Source: Methanolobus psychrophilus R15
Lineage (GTDB): Archaea; Halobacteriota; Methanosarcinia; Methanosarcinales; Methanosarcinaceae
Direction: 5' to 3'
Assembly: GCA_000306725.1 (NCBI GenBank)
Contig: CP003083.1
Location: 2,530,042-2,594,041 of the forward strand
DNA length: 64,000 bases
The position numbers and the translations under genes are program-made. Positions within the stretch are counted from its first letter, which is position 1. The number at the start of each line of letters is the position of its first letter. The notes below the pieces were generated by a model, which saw nothing but the letters and a program-made list of their open reading frames with translations, did not search any database and was not told the DNA's origin. Positions 9,082-17,771 of this stretch are shown here, piece by piece.

Positions 9082-9630
9082 ATGAAAGTAAGTGACCTGA
9101 GGTCCACGCTGGTAATGAGCGCAAGAGAAGAAGCTGTCTTTAGGAAATTCGATCTTCCACGGGATGCTTTCCATCCGATGCTGCTGTCACTTAAGATCGG
9201 TGGAGCATGGAGCTATTCGGCAGAGCATCTTAAGTGTATCTCAGTAATGCAGGTTCATACAAACTATGATGAGAGAACAAAGACTGGTAATACAATTGAA
9301 GTGATCTACCTGCTGGTGAACCCTGAGACTGTAGCAAAAGAGGGGGTGGTGAACCGTCTGGAGAAATGCGGAAACAAGGAGGAGCGTGTATTGCTCACGC
9401 GGCCATATTCTATAACCATCAGGGCTGAGAGGATAATCGCGGCACGTATCAGCACCGAGAAAAGGAAGATCCTTGTACATGAGGTAGGAGAAAAGGTAGT
9501 GATGTTTACGGGCCCATCCGCGTTCTATGCTGCCCACGAGATGGAGCACCTGGAACATATTGAGATAAAAGGGCTTCCAATATGGGCTTTTAAATATGAA
9601 ACGGCAGATACAGAACCCGGGCCTGTTTAA
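9082..9630 (+). CDS. Divergent peptide-deformylase-like metalloprotein
   Basis: 182 residues from the chosen ATG. In order it shows VIYLLVNPETV (the NPE strand of deformylases), Cys in LEKCGN about 16 residues later where EGCLS would be, the strand TRPYSITIRAERI, and then AAHEMEHLEH, matching the deformylase zinc motif HExDH. So the Cys/His/His metal ligands and catalytic Glu are present, while motif 1 (GxGLAAxQ) is degraded and the Gln seems replaced. Deformylases remove formyl groups from bacterial initiator Met; archaea start with unformylated Met, so the substrate is unclear. The upstream extension to 8998 is hydrophobic and lies before a TATA box, so I excluded it. Confidence 0.6.
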   Translation: MKVSDLRSTLVMSAREEAVFRKFDLPRDAFHPMLLSLKIGGAWSYSAEHLKCISVMQVHTNYDERTKTGNTIEVIYLLVNPETVAKEGVVNRLEKCGNKEERVLLTRPYSITIRAERIIAARISTEKRKILVHEVGEKVVMFTGPSAFYAAHEMEHLEHIEIKGLPIWAFKYETADTEPGPV

Positions 9631-9713
9631 GTGGTTGAACCTGGAACTCACTCCATCTGAGTATCTTTTCTTAAATGTGTCAACTTCCCTTTTCCTATTC
9701 AACTTCTTCTTTC

Positions 9714-10175
9714 CTATTTGACCTCGCCTGTCTCCTTTAGGAATTTCAGCCATCGCCGGGCCTCAGCGACTCTATCACGGGAGAATGTTTCATGGAACTG
9801 CTTTTCCTTTTCTTTGGATGTACCTTCTTTGATCTCCCTCAGGTCCATCACTGTGCGCATGAGTCCTGCAGTTTCATCGAAAAGTTTGTCTGCCTCTTCC
9901 CGTGTAAGCTGTCCGGTCGCCAGTTCCAGCTCGTCTTCTTTCGCTTTTTCATTGATGTATAGAATACACTTATTAATTAGACTCCGGTCCTGTTCATCAA
10001 GTTCCTCTTTCTTTAGCAGCTCCCATACGATACTGTGAAGATTGCACATCTTCCCTTTTATATCGCAATTATAGGGTATCTCTTTACCTACCCAGAAGAG
10101 GCGCGCATGCAGCGCTGCAAGGAGTTGTTTTCTCTCCGTCTCTGTAATAAGTTCGTCTTCATGTGTCTCGTCCAT
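9714..10175 (-). CDS. DUF5788 family protein
   Basis: About 153 residues, hydrophilic and highly charged, mostly helical. It matches the DUF5788 pattern I know from haloarchaea and methanogens: ETERKQLLAALHARLFWVGKEIP near the start, LHSIVWELLKKEEL in the middle, and an ending ARRWLKFLKETGEVK. No catalytic motif is visible and no function is known. I favour the ATG at 10173-10175, which has GGGGG about 5 bases before it, over the ATG 12 codons upstream. It converges with the deformylase-like gene. Confidence 0.6.
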   Translation of the reverse strand: MDETHEDELITETERKQLLAALHARLFWVGKEIPYNCDIKGKMCNLHSIVWELLKKEELDEQDRSLINKCILYINEKAKEDELELATGQLTREEADKLFDETAGLMRTVMDLREIKEGTSKEKEKQFHETFSRDRVAEARRWLKFLKETGEVK

Positions 10176-10440
10176 AACTTCCCCCATAAGATAAGCTGTC
10201 AGACATGGCACAAATATGTTTTGAATACATTCGGAGTGCGGTCATTTATGAAGAGAACTGTGGTGGACAAGCAGCAGGCAGAATAGTGCACTTGTATGGG
10301 CCATAAATAACTATTAATAAGTATAGAACTAAAATAGGTTCAGGTAATTATTTATATAATCTCATATAATTTCTGGTACAGGCTATTTGGCTCCTGAATA
10401 TTTAGGGTGTGGTCTGCTATTGTTGATCTAAGGTGTTGCT

Positions 10441-11430
10441 ATGGGAATGCTTAGTGAAGTCAAATCCAAGGGTAAAATTAAAGCCGCCCAGAACTGGCTG
10501 AAAATGGCTGAAAACGCTAAAACCCCTCAAAAGCAGGTAGAATATTATACAAAATCGCTGGATGCCAATCCATATAATGCAGAAGCATGGTTCAGGAAGG
10601 GAAGGATCCTGGAGAAAATGGGGAACTTCGAAGAGGCGAAAAGATGCTTTGACCTTGCAACAGAGATAGACCCCGATTTTCAGGGACTTGTCGGGAAAAA
10701 GCAATACGGTTCAGAAGCACCTGCAGACTATGAGGAAAGTTCTGTGTTCCCGGAGAACAGGATGCCTGAAGATGTTTCACTGGCAGAGCAGCTGGAAGAG
10801 CAACTGGAAGGCCAGCCGGAAGATGAATGGGTTGCAGAGAATCCTGAACTGAGTGATTCTGCCTATAATCCTCCAACAGGAGATGAATCCATATTCAGCA
10901 GTCTGCGTGCGAAAGAGCATAGTATACCAGATATGGATACAGACTCTGACTCAGACTCTGATTCAGAAGATTCTTATCGTGGCAAGACTTCCCCGGAGAT
11001 GTCACAAGATGCTGAAATTCCTTTATTCACAAAGGTTCATGATGAGGAAATCCTGCAGGCAGATATGGACTCCGGGACAGAAACTGAAGACACTGGGATT
11101 ATTGCTGTATCATCTACTGCCTCAGAAGCGGATATTTGGAAAGAGTCCTCCCATGAAGGGCTGAAGGAACCGAAGATGGAGTCTCCGGATAATACCGGGA
11201 TGCTTTCTCTGGAAAAGGGTGCTAAGCCTAAAACGCAGGCTAAGGTAAGGCCTCTGGAAGGAACAAAACCACAAAGTCCACACGCGGGAACACAGCCTGC
11301 GACATTAAGTCCTGGAAAAGGAGGCCTTCAGAGTATGGATATCAGGATACCTGTAAGTGAAACGCTCAAGTTCTGGGCGGTTGGCATTGTTGCGATACTG
11401 ATAGCATTCAAAATAGCAGCCTATATCTGA
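10441..11430 (+). CDS. TPR protein with acidic linker and C-terminal membrane anchor
   Basis: 329 residues. Residues 10-80 hold about two tetratricopeptide repeats (ENAKTPQKQVEYYTKSLDANPYNAEAW, then FRKGRILEKMGNFEEAKRCFDLATEIDPD). Residues 85-300 form a low-complexity acidic linker with an alternating Asp-Ser run near residue 160. Residues 307-329 are a single hydrophobic helix (TLKFWAVGIVAILIAFKIAAYI) at the very end, so the protein is tail-anchored with the TPRs in the cytoplasm. It probably scaffolds partners at the membrane. The start has AGGTG 6 bases upstream. Confidence 0.7.
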   Translation: MGMLSEVKSKGKIKAAQNWLKMAENAKTPQKQVEYYTKSLDANPYNAEAWFRKGRILEKMGNFEEAKRCFDLATEIDPDFQGLVGKKQYGSEAPADYEESSVFPENRMPEDVSLAEQLEEQLEGQPEDEWVAENPELSDSAYNPPTGDESIFSSLRAKEHSIPDMDTDSDSDSDSEDSYRGKTSPEMSQDAEIPLFTKVHDEEILQADMDSGTETEDTGIIAVSSTASEADIWKESSHEGLKEPKMESPDNTGMLSLEKGAKPKTQAKVRPLEGTKPQSPHAGTQPATLSPGKGGLQSMDIRIPVSETLKFWAVGIVAILIAFKIAAYI

Positions 11431-11509
11431 TAGTTACCTTGAAGCTCTATTTGAGTTTGTACCTCGAAGCAGGTGGTTTTAAGCCGTCTGCTTCAAGATT
11501 ACTTTTATA

Positions 11510-12748
11510 TCAGGCTAACAGGAACAGCCAGTAGACACAGACCTGAATGATGGTCAGGGGTACGCCTACCATCGCAAATTCTGTGAACTTTAAAGTAACG
11601 TTACCTTTCTTTTCTGCATTCTGGATGATAATGACATTACTTGCAGCCCCGAGGATTGACAGGTTTCCTGCAATAGTGCTTCCAGCTGCAAGTGCCATCA
11701 TCTGGACGACTGTTATATCTGCCTGTGACAGGACCGGGAGATAGAGGGCTACCAGCGGGACATTGGAGATGAACTGGCTGAGGAATACGCTTATCCCAAG
11801 TATCATGGGGACCGAGTTAATGTCAGCTCCCAGAGCGCCGATCATATTCTGGAAGAATCCGGAGTCCCACACGCTTTCCATCAGTATGAACATCGCTGCA
11901 AAGAACACAAGCGTATGCCAGTCCATCTTTGCTATTATCTCTTTTCTCCGGCTGCTCAAAATAAGTACCGGAAGCGCGGAGATGAGGGCTATATAGGTCA
12001 GCCTGAAATTGAAAGGGATGCCTGCTGTTGTGATAGCTATCTTTGCAGCGACCAGCAGGATGACCAGGAAAAGAGAGATCTTTGACCATCTGGCAAGTAT
12101 GCGGTCGGTGATCTTTGGCACAGAGTGATCAAGGGGCACCGGGGAAAAATGTTTCCTGTAGAATATTCTAAGCAGCAAGTATGTTATCAGCAGGTTTATG
12201 GCAGTCGGAAGTAACAGGTATCTTATGAAGGTGATAAATGGATTTTCCACATTCCCGCCCAGGGCTATAAGGAGATTCTGTGGGTTCCCGATAGGACTTA
12301 TTACGCTCCCCGTGGTTACGGCAAAAGCCAGCGCCAACAGCAGTACTTTTGGATCGATGTTATGTTCCCGGGCAAGGAGCAGCATTACCGGTGTGCCTAT
12401 TATTGCCAGTGTATCGTTCATAAGGAATGCGGAAGCGAGTCCCATCCCGAACAGGACGTATAGTATTACCGCATCAACTGTGCCCGCGTTCTTGAAAAAG
12501 CTATATGAGAGCTGAGACATATAGCCGCTCATTTCCAGTGCCTGTCCGATGGCGAACATTCCAATGAGAAAGAGCATGACGTCCAGATTGATGGAATGGA
12601 TGGCATTGGAAATCGATATATGGCCTGTCAGGAGCACTCCAAGGGCGCCCAGCGACATTATCTGCCAGATCCCAAGCCTGATGTTCCCTACCTGTCTTAC
12701 GGCAGTCAGGAGGAAAACCAGTGCTAGTATAATTACAGGTAACGTCAT
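11510..12748 (-). CDS. ArsB/NhaD-type (ion transporter superfamily) permease
   Basis: 412 residues with about 11 hydrophobic helices. Family signatures include SAFLMNDTLAIIGTPVMLL (first half), TTGSVISPIGNPQNLLIALGG, ISNVPLVALYLPVL and GSTIAGNLSILGAASNVIII (second half), the inverted-repeat substrate loops of the ArsB/NhaD/CitM superfamily. Likely cargoes are arsenite, Na+ or a carboxylate; I cannot choose. No arsR, arsA or arsC gene is nearby, so an arsenic role is not supported by context. It is convergent with the TPR gene. Confidence 0.75.
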   Translation of the reverse strand: MTLPVIILALVFLLTAVRQVGNIRLGIWQIMSLGALGVLLTGHISISNAIHSINLDVMLFLIGMFAIGQALEMSGYMSQLSYSFFKNAGTVDAVILYVLFGMGLASAFLMNDTLAIIGTPVMLLLAREHNIDPKVLLLALAFAVTTGSVISPIGNPQNLLIALGGNVENPFITFIRYLLLPTAINLLITYLLLRIFYRKHFSPVPLDHSVPKITDRILARWSKISLFLVILLVAAKIAITTAGIPFNFRLTYIALISALPVLILSSRRKEIIAKMDWHTLVFFAAMFILMESVWDSGFFQNMIGALGADINSVPMILGISVFLSQFISNVPLVALYLPVLSQADITVVQMMALAAGSTIAGNLSILGAASNVIIIQNAEKKGNVTLKFTEFAMVGVPLTIIQVCVYWLFLLA

Positions 12749-12883
12749 TAAGATGTTAGAATCAGGAATGATGACTAAATACTTATCCTCAGTGTAATTT
12801 GAAGATCATTGAAGAGTAGGGTATTGAAACATGCAGGGAATACGGTTCTGTTTTCCCGGCAGGTTTTCATGCATTCATGCCAC

Positions 12884-13015
12884 TTAACATAAATGCATCT
12901 TTATTTCATCGAACTCCTCAAAAACAAGGTCTACGGAATAGTCGAACTTGTCACGCTCGCGGAATCCGTACAATGTTTCATGGTGTTCCTGTGTATATTG
13001 CATTTTATTCCTCAT
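12884..13015 (-). CDS. Possible small protein (39-43 residues)
   Basis: On the minus strand an ATG at 13001-13003 opens 39 codons, with GAGG about 7 bases before it; an in-frame ATG four codons earlier would give 43. The peptide reads MQYTQEHHETLYGFRERD and continues with FDYSVDLVFEEFDEIKMHLC, a well-balanced acidic composition unlike random AT-rich frames. No family is recognised. The rest of the 12749-13273 interval is AT-rich and shows no other gene; 13090-13170 is nearly all A and T and could hold promoters for the FAH gene or this small gene. Confidence 0.4.
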   Translation of the reverse strand: MRNKMQYTQEHHETLYGFRERDKFDYSVDLVFEEFDEIKMHLC

Positions 13016-13273
13016 ATTATTATGGAAGCAGTTCCTTCTGTTCACAGATACTTCCAGAGAGTCATGTAATCATCTCTAATATGTCTATGAATGTTTTAAT
13101 ATATATACATAATTTAAATAATAAATAGTTATAATTAATACACAGTTATAATTAATTCTTTTATCGTTTTATTACTATTTTTCTCTGTCAGTGTGGATAA
13201 AACTCTGTGAGAAGCCTGTTTTTCCGATGAAGGCATCTATACTTATCTAGAATGAAAGCGAAGAGTTTGACTA

Positions 13274-14005
13274 ATGTTTGGACGATTCAAGTATATGGAT
13301 GATTTGTTCTACGGAGAGATAAATAACGGAATCGTGACTTCCCGCGATGGTGATGGAAAAACCTATGAGATGGAGGAACTGGAAGTACTTCCTCCCAGCA
13401 ATCCCAGCAAGATAGTATGTGTGGGACTTAACTATCATGATCATGCTACTGAAGTCGGTATGAAGGTGCCCGATGAACCGGTCCTTTTCATAAAGCCGCC
13501 TTCTGCGGTTATAGGACATGGGGGTAAGATAATGTATCCCCGGTGCAGCCATAGGGTTGATTACGAAGCAGAGCTTGCGGTGATAATTGGCAAGAGATGC
13601 AAGAACATTGAGTATGAAAGGGCCTGCGATGTTATCGCGGGATTCACCTGTTTCAATGATGTGACCGCCCGTGACCTCCAGAGCAGGGATGTCCAGTGGA
13701 CACGGGCCAAGAGTTTTGATACCTTTGCTCCCGTGGGACCTTTTATTATGCCCACATGTGATTTTGATCCGGATAATGCCTGTATAAAAGCAAGGGTCAA
13801 TGGAGAGATAAAGCAGGACTCAAACACTTCTAATCTTATTTTTGATGTGCCTTACCTCATAGAGTTCATATCCGGCATAATGACGCTTGAGGTGGGTGAC
13901 ATCATCGCCACCGGCACTCCGCCGGGAATCGGGGAGCTCAACCCAGGTGACAATGTGGAAGTAGAAATCGAGGGAATAGGAACTTTAAGGAATGAGGTTG
14001 TATAA
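13274..14005 (+). CDS. Fumarylacetoacetate hydrolase (FAH) family enzyme
   Basis: 243 residues. The core FAH fold begins with PSKIVCVGLNYHDHATEVG and PDEPVLFIKPPSAVIG, then the metal site HRVDYEAELAVIIGK with its Glu pair, GFTCFNDVTARDLQ, and the ending MTLEVGDIIATGTPPGIG. Such enzymes cleave or decarboxylate beta-keto acids, for example acylpyruvates or oxaloacetate, using Mg2+ or Mn2+. In methanogens the exact substrate is not settled. The stop overlaps the next start by one base (TAATG), so it is co-translated with a small HTH protein. Confidence 0.85.
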   Translation: MFGRFKYMDDLFYGEINNGIVTSRDGDGKTYEMEELEVLPPSNPSKIVCVGLNYHDHATEVGMKVPDEPVLFIKPPSAVIGHGGKIMYPRCSHRVDYEAELAVIIGKRCKNIEYERACDVIAGFTCFNDVTARDLQSRDVQWTRAKSFDTFAPVGPFIMPTCDFDPDNACIKARVNGEIKQDSNTSNLIFDVPYLIEFISGIMTLEVGDIIATGTPPGIGELNPGDNVEVEIEGIGTLRNEVV

Positions 14006-14304
14006 TGCTGTTTGATCAGGTCAACAAGGAACTGGAACTCGCGGAGCGCCATTTAATGGTTCTGAGGGCAGTGGTCGAGCGCGGACCTATAGGCATTCTG
14101 AAACTAGCTGAAGAGACAGGCATGCCTACGCATAAAGTGCGTTATTCACTGCGCATTCTGGAGCAGGAGCAACTTATCAGGCCCTCAATTCAGGGAGCTG
14201 TTGCAGGTGATGCTGTAGAAGAGTTCCTTTCAAGTTTTGATGCCAGTATCAGTGATGTGGTGTCAAAAGCAGCCCGCATCAGGGAGCTGGGCAAGTCCCA
14301 GTGA
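14005..14304 (+). CDS. Small winged-helix DNA-binding protein
   Basis: 99 residues, with a helix-turn-helix at about 27-60 (GPIGILKLAEETGMPTHKV, then RYSLRILEQEQLIRPS). The remaining C-terminal part is a short helical tail. It overlaps the FAH gene by one base, so both share a message. It could regulate that pair or act as a general small DNA binder; nothing in the sequence decides. It is followed by 150 bases before gltX, which has its own leader. Confidence 0.65.
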   Translation: MLFDQVNKELELAERHLMVLRAVVERGPIGILKLAEETGMPTHKVRYSLRILEQEQLIRPSIQGAVAGDAVEEFLSSFDASISDVVSKAARIRELGKSQ

Positions 14305-14454
14305 GCGCACATTTAAATCCGGTTATAGCAATTCAAACCTGTTCTTCCATAAACCAAAAAAGCACTTCTGACATTTTGGAATATCTTAGAGCGCCATATA
14401 ACCTAAATATCTTATCTTGTATCCACTTAAACTAATATCTTTGCGGAGAATAGG

Positions 14455-16164
14455 ATGACACTAACAGAGGATGACAAAAAGACCGTTGAGAAATATGCTC
14501 TCCAGAATGCTGTGAAGTACGGCCAGGCACCTCAGATAGCTGCCGTAATGGGTCGTGTTATGGGTGAATGCCCGCATCTGCGTTGTAAGGCTAAAGACGT
14601 TACTCCTTTCATTCAGGAGATCCTTGGAGATGTTACAAAAGGAAGCCCTGAGCAGTGGCAGGCCCGCCTTGAACAGATAGCTCCCGAACTCATAGAGGAG
14701 CTTTGTACCAAAAAGGAGCCTGATAAGGGACTCAAACCCCTGGAGAAGGCTGAGTGCGGAAAAGTCGTGATGCGCTTTGCTCCAAACCCTAACGGGCCAC
14801 CTACCCTTGGAAGCACCAGGGGTATCATCGTGAACTCCGAGTATGTCAAAAAGTATGAAGGTAAGCTCATCCTTCGTTTCGATGACACCGATACGCAGAC
14901 AAAGCGTCCGATGCTGGAAGCCTATGACTGGTATATCGAGGACTGTAACTGGCTTGGAGCCAAACCGGATGAGATAATCATCGCTTCCGACAGGATACCG
15001 CTCTATTATGAGCAGGCAAGAAAACTCATTGAAAGTGGGAACGCTTATGTCTGCTTCTGTGAGAGCGAGACTTTCAAGAAGCTTAAGGATGCAAAAGAGG
15101 CATGTTCTCACAGGGACACATCGCCTCAGGAGAACCTGGAGCACTGGGATAAGATGCTCTCGGGAGGATATCCTGAGAAGTCGGCAGTGCTGCGCATCAA
15201 GACCGATATCATGCACAAGGACCCTGCACTGCGTGATTTCGGTGCTTTCAGGATATTGAAGATGCCTCATCCCCGGCAGGAGGTAGGGGACAAGTATATC
15301 GTCTGGCCGCTGCTTGACTTTGAAGGCGCCATTGAGGATCATCTTCTTGGCACGACTCACATAATCAGGGGCAAAGACCTGATGGACAGCGAGAAACGCC
15401 AGACCTATATCTACAAATACCTCGGCTGGGACTATCCTATTACGACACACTGGGGACGTGTGAAGATGCATGAGTTTGGTAAGTTCAGCACAAGCGGGCT
15501 GCGTCGTGCTATAGAGGAAGGCGAGTATGATGGCTGGGATGACCCGCGTCTGCCCACGGTGCGCGCTATACGCAGACGTGGCATTCAGCCTGAAGCTGTC
15601 CGTAAGTTCATGATAGATATGGGCGTTGGCGAAACAGATATCAGCATCAGCCTTGACACACTCTACGCCGAGAACAGGAAGCTTGTGGAACCAAAGGCCA
15701 ACAGGTATTTCTTCGTATGGGACCCCGTGGAGCTGGAAATAACAGGCACAGACCCTTGCACTGCAAATCCTCCGCTGCATCCTACAGAGAATCGCGGCTG
15801 CCGCGAGATCGATGTGAGCACAAAAGTACTTGTGTGCAGGGAAGATATTGAAAAGCTTGCAGAGGGTTCAAAGGTCAGGCTCAAGGATCTCTATAATGTG
15901 GAAGTAACCTCTATGGAGCCTCTCCAGGCAAATTACCTCAACGATGCCATCGAATCCGCGAAAAAGGATAAGATGAAAATCATCCACTGGGCTCCTGTCA
16001 ACGGTATCCCGGTGAAGGTACTCTCTCCCGACGGCGAGTTCAAAGGAATCGGGGAGAAGCAGATAATCGCTGAACTGGACAAGGTGGTCCAGTTCGAAAG
16101 GTTTGGGTTCTGCCGGATCGACTCGGTGGGTAAGGAAGTAGTGGCATATTATACACATAAGTGA
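14455..16164 (+). CDS. gltX: Glutamyl-tRNA synthetase, archaeal type
   Basis: 569 residues, charging tRNA with glutamate as the first step for both Glu and, in archaea, Gln through the amidotransferase route. The catalytic start is VVMRFAPNPNGPPTLGSTRG at about residues 104-123, where the HIGH signature is replaced by TLGS at 117-120. The KMSKS loop is HEFGKFSTSGLRRAIE near residue 341. The C-terminal beta-barrel domain (roughly 400-569) is of the archaeal/eukaryal GlnRS-like type, and the N-terminal 100 residues are the archaeal helical extension. TLGS-type text is, from memory, usual for Methanosarcinaceae. Confidence 0.95.
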   Translation: MTLTEDDKKTVEKYALQNAVKYGQAPQIAAVMGRVMGECPHLRCKAKDVTPFIQEILGDVTKGSPEQWQARLEQIAPELIEELCTKKEPDKGLKPLEKAECGKVVMRFAPNPNGPPTLGSTRGIIVNSEYVKKYEGKLILRFDDTDTQTKRPMLEAYDWYIEDCNWLGAKPDEIIIASDRIPLYYEQARKLIESGNAYVCFCESETFKKLKDAKEACSHRDTSPQENLEHWDKMLSGGYPEKSAVLRIKTDIMHKDPALRDFGAFRILKMPHPRQEVGDKYIVWPLLDFEGAIEDHLLGTTHIIRGKDLMDSEKRQTYIYKYLGWDYPITTHWGRVKMHEFGKFSTSGLRRAIEEGEYDGWDDPRLPTVRAIRRRGIQPEAVRKFMIDMGVGETDISISLDTLYAENRKLVEPKANRYFFVWDPVELEITGTDPCTANPPLHPTENRGCREIDVSTKVLVCREDIEKLAEGSKVRLKDLYNVEVTSMEPLQANYLNDAIESAKKDKMKIIHWAPVNGIPVKVLSPDGEFKGIGEKQIIAELDKVVQFERFGFCRIDSVGKEVVAYYTHK

Positions 16165-16171
16165 AATGGAT

Positions 16172-16199
16172 GTTTTCCTCTTTTCACTTTCTTTTTTTA
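16172..16199 (+). terminator. T-rich terminator after gltX
   Basis: Seven bases after the gltX stop the plus strand runs through several T tracts (TTTT, TTTT, TTT, TTTTTTT). Archaeal RNA polymerase ends transcription at such oligo-T runs without needing a hairpin. Confidence 0.45.
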
Positions 16200-16327
16200 T
16201 GTTCTGTCGTTTATATGCAATGATTTTTATTGATTTCAGCGAGTATGATCGCTAGTCTTTTACCATTGGTCTTTTTCCAGCAAGAGCGCCTATATATCCT
16301 CGCAGCACCAACCGGATACAGATAGTT

Positions 16328-17296
16328 ATGCCTGCCTGCTCTCCTCCTACACTAATCATAAGCAAATGCCTGGGCTTCTCACCCTGCCGGTATAATGGAA
16401 AGATGATATCTTTCCCTGTTGCAGATGACCTTAAACATTATGTCAAGTTCATCACCGTATGCCCGGAATGTGAGATTGAGCTGGGTGTTCCGAGGAAGCC
16501 CATACGCATCGTTCTTGAAAGAGGGGAATATGGGGTAAAGGAAACACTGGTACAGCCGGCCACTGAAATGGACCTGACCGAAGCCATGGCTGATTTTACG
16601 GCCGCATACCTGGATAAGCTTGCCATTGTAGATGGAGCCATCCTCAAATCCAGATCGCCATCCTGTGGTACCGGAAGTACGAAAGTATTCGCTTCTGCCA
16701 GCAGCATTGACTGCCTGCACCGCAAGGGCACGGGATTATTTGCTGAAGGCCTGACAGGTCATTTTCCTTATCTGCCTGTCGTTGATGAAGAACAGATTGC
16801 AGACTCTGCGATGCGGGACCATTTCCTGACGCGGGTCTTTGCCATGGCCTCATTCAGGGAAGTATCTGAATCGGGAAAGATGCACAAACTTGTGGAATTT
16901 CACATGCGTAACAAATTGCTGCTGATGGCTTACGATAAGGAAGCAATGACCATGATGGGTGATATCGTGGCTAACCACGTTAAGCGTCCTTTCGGTGAAG
17001 TAGTACAGGAATATGGGCGACACCTGCGAAAAGTGCTTTCGCGGCCAGCGGGTACCGGGCCAAATATCAATGTGCTCATGCATGCGGCAGGCTACTTTTC
17101 GGACAGTCTGGACCCTGATGAGAAATCTCTTCTTGAAGATCGGTTCCGGGAGTACCGGCAGAATGATGCTGTGCTGGGTGAGCTGAAAAAGATGTTCATG
17201 TCCTGGATACTGCACTACAATGTGGAATACCTCTTGAAGCAGACCTATTTTTGTCCCTATCCTGAAGAACTGTCAGGGAGTTTGCGGCAAGTTTGA
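16328..17296 (+). CDS. TudS-like (DUF523) thiouracil desulfurase fused to DUF1722
   Basis: 322 residues in two parts. Residues 8-150 are DUF523: SKCLGFSPCRYNG (Cys14, Cys20), FITVCPECEIELGVPR (Cys45, Cys48) and SRSPSCG (Cys113). Cysteines at such positions hold the [4Fe-4S] cluster of TudS enzymes, which remove sulfur from 2-thiouracil. Residues 165-320 are DUF1722 (FREVSESGKMHKLVEFHMRN, a helical domain of unknown role). The fusion is a known natural arrangement. It may serve thiouracil or thiolated nucleotide salvage. It precedes a small zinc-ribbon gene by 65 bases. Confidence 0.8.
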   Translation: MPACSPPTLIISKCLGFSPCRYNGKMISFPVADDLKHYVKFITVCPECEIELGVPRKPIRIVLERGEYGVKETLVQPATEMDLTEAMADFTAAYLDKLAIVDGAILKSRSPSCGTGSTKVFASASSIDCLHRKGTGLFAEGLTGHFPYLPVVDEEQIADSAMRDHFLTRVFAMASFREVSESGKMHKLVEFHMRNKLLLMAYDKEAMTMMGDIVANHVKRPFGEVVQEYGRHLRKVLSRPAGTGPNINVLMHAAGYFSDSLDPDEKSLLEDRFREYRQNDAVLGELKKMFMSWILHYNVEYLLKQTYFCPYPEELSGSLRQV

Positions 17297-17361
17297 TATG
17301 TCTGGACTTCATAGTATCATATGGGATGACTGGCATGTCCGGTTATCAGGGGTGATGCAAA

Positions 17362-17613
17362 ATGGAAGATGAGATTGGGGAAAATGAGGATGTCGATCTT
17401 CTGGACATTGAAGATGATGATCTGGAAGATACAGTGCAGGTCTGTCCAGTCTGCGGGAGCATCGATCTATACTATGAAGCTGGCGGTGTCGAGGGTCTGT
17501 ATCACTGTAAGCATTGCGGTTACATAGGTTCCTTCATTGTCGAGGCCAACGAAGAGATGGCCAGACTGATCCGTAAAGAGTACGATAATAAGGAACGTAA
17601 CACCGCACTCTGA
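17362..17613 (+). CDS. Small acidic zinc-ribbon protein
   Basis: 83 residues. The first 25 are strongly acidic. A zinc ribbon follows: VCPVCGS (residues 27-33) and YHCKHCGYIGSF (residues 48-59), giving two CxxC pairs 18 residues apart. Proteins of this size and pattern in methanogens are usually of unknown function; a role in transcription or RNA binding is possible. GGGGTGATG stands just before the ATG and supplies the ribosome binding site. Confidence 0.7.
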   Translation: MEDEIGENEDVDLLDIEDDDLEDTVQVCPVCGSIDLYYEAGGVEGLYHCKHCGYIGSFIVEANEEMARLIRKEYDNKERNTAL

Positions 17614-17724
17614 GTACGATTATTGATACCTCTCTTTAGGGGCACAATAACATGTGAAGATGTAAGACTAAGGATATAGGATATTTTATAATAAGTGGGG
17701 ATAAGCAATTAAAATAAGTGATTT

Positions 17725-17748
17725 TGGGTATCATTGAATTGATACCCA
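17725..17748 (-). terminator. Hairpin terminator after the eS1 gene
   Basis: A perfect 9-bp stem, TGGGTATCA and TGATACCCA, with a 6-base loop lies 23 bases beyond the eS1 stop on the minus strand. On that strand it is followed by AT-rich sequence with short T runs. Confidence 0.5.
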
Positions 17749-17771
17749 TAAAGTCTTCAGGTCTTTTGGAA

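Noticed and set aside
14461-15780. A 439-codon frame on the strand opposite gltX
   Set aside because: It lies fully inside the well-conserved gltX gene, its protein is Cys/His/Leu-rich and has no family motif. Long antisense frames are common opposite genes with biased codon use.
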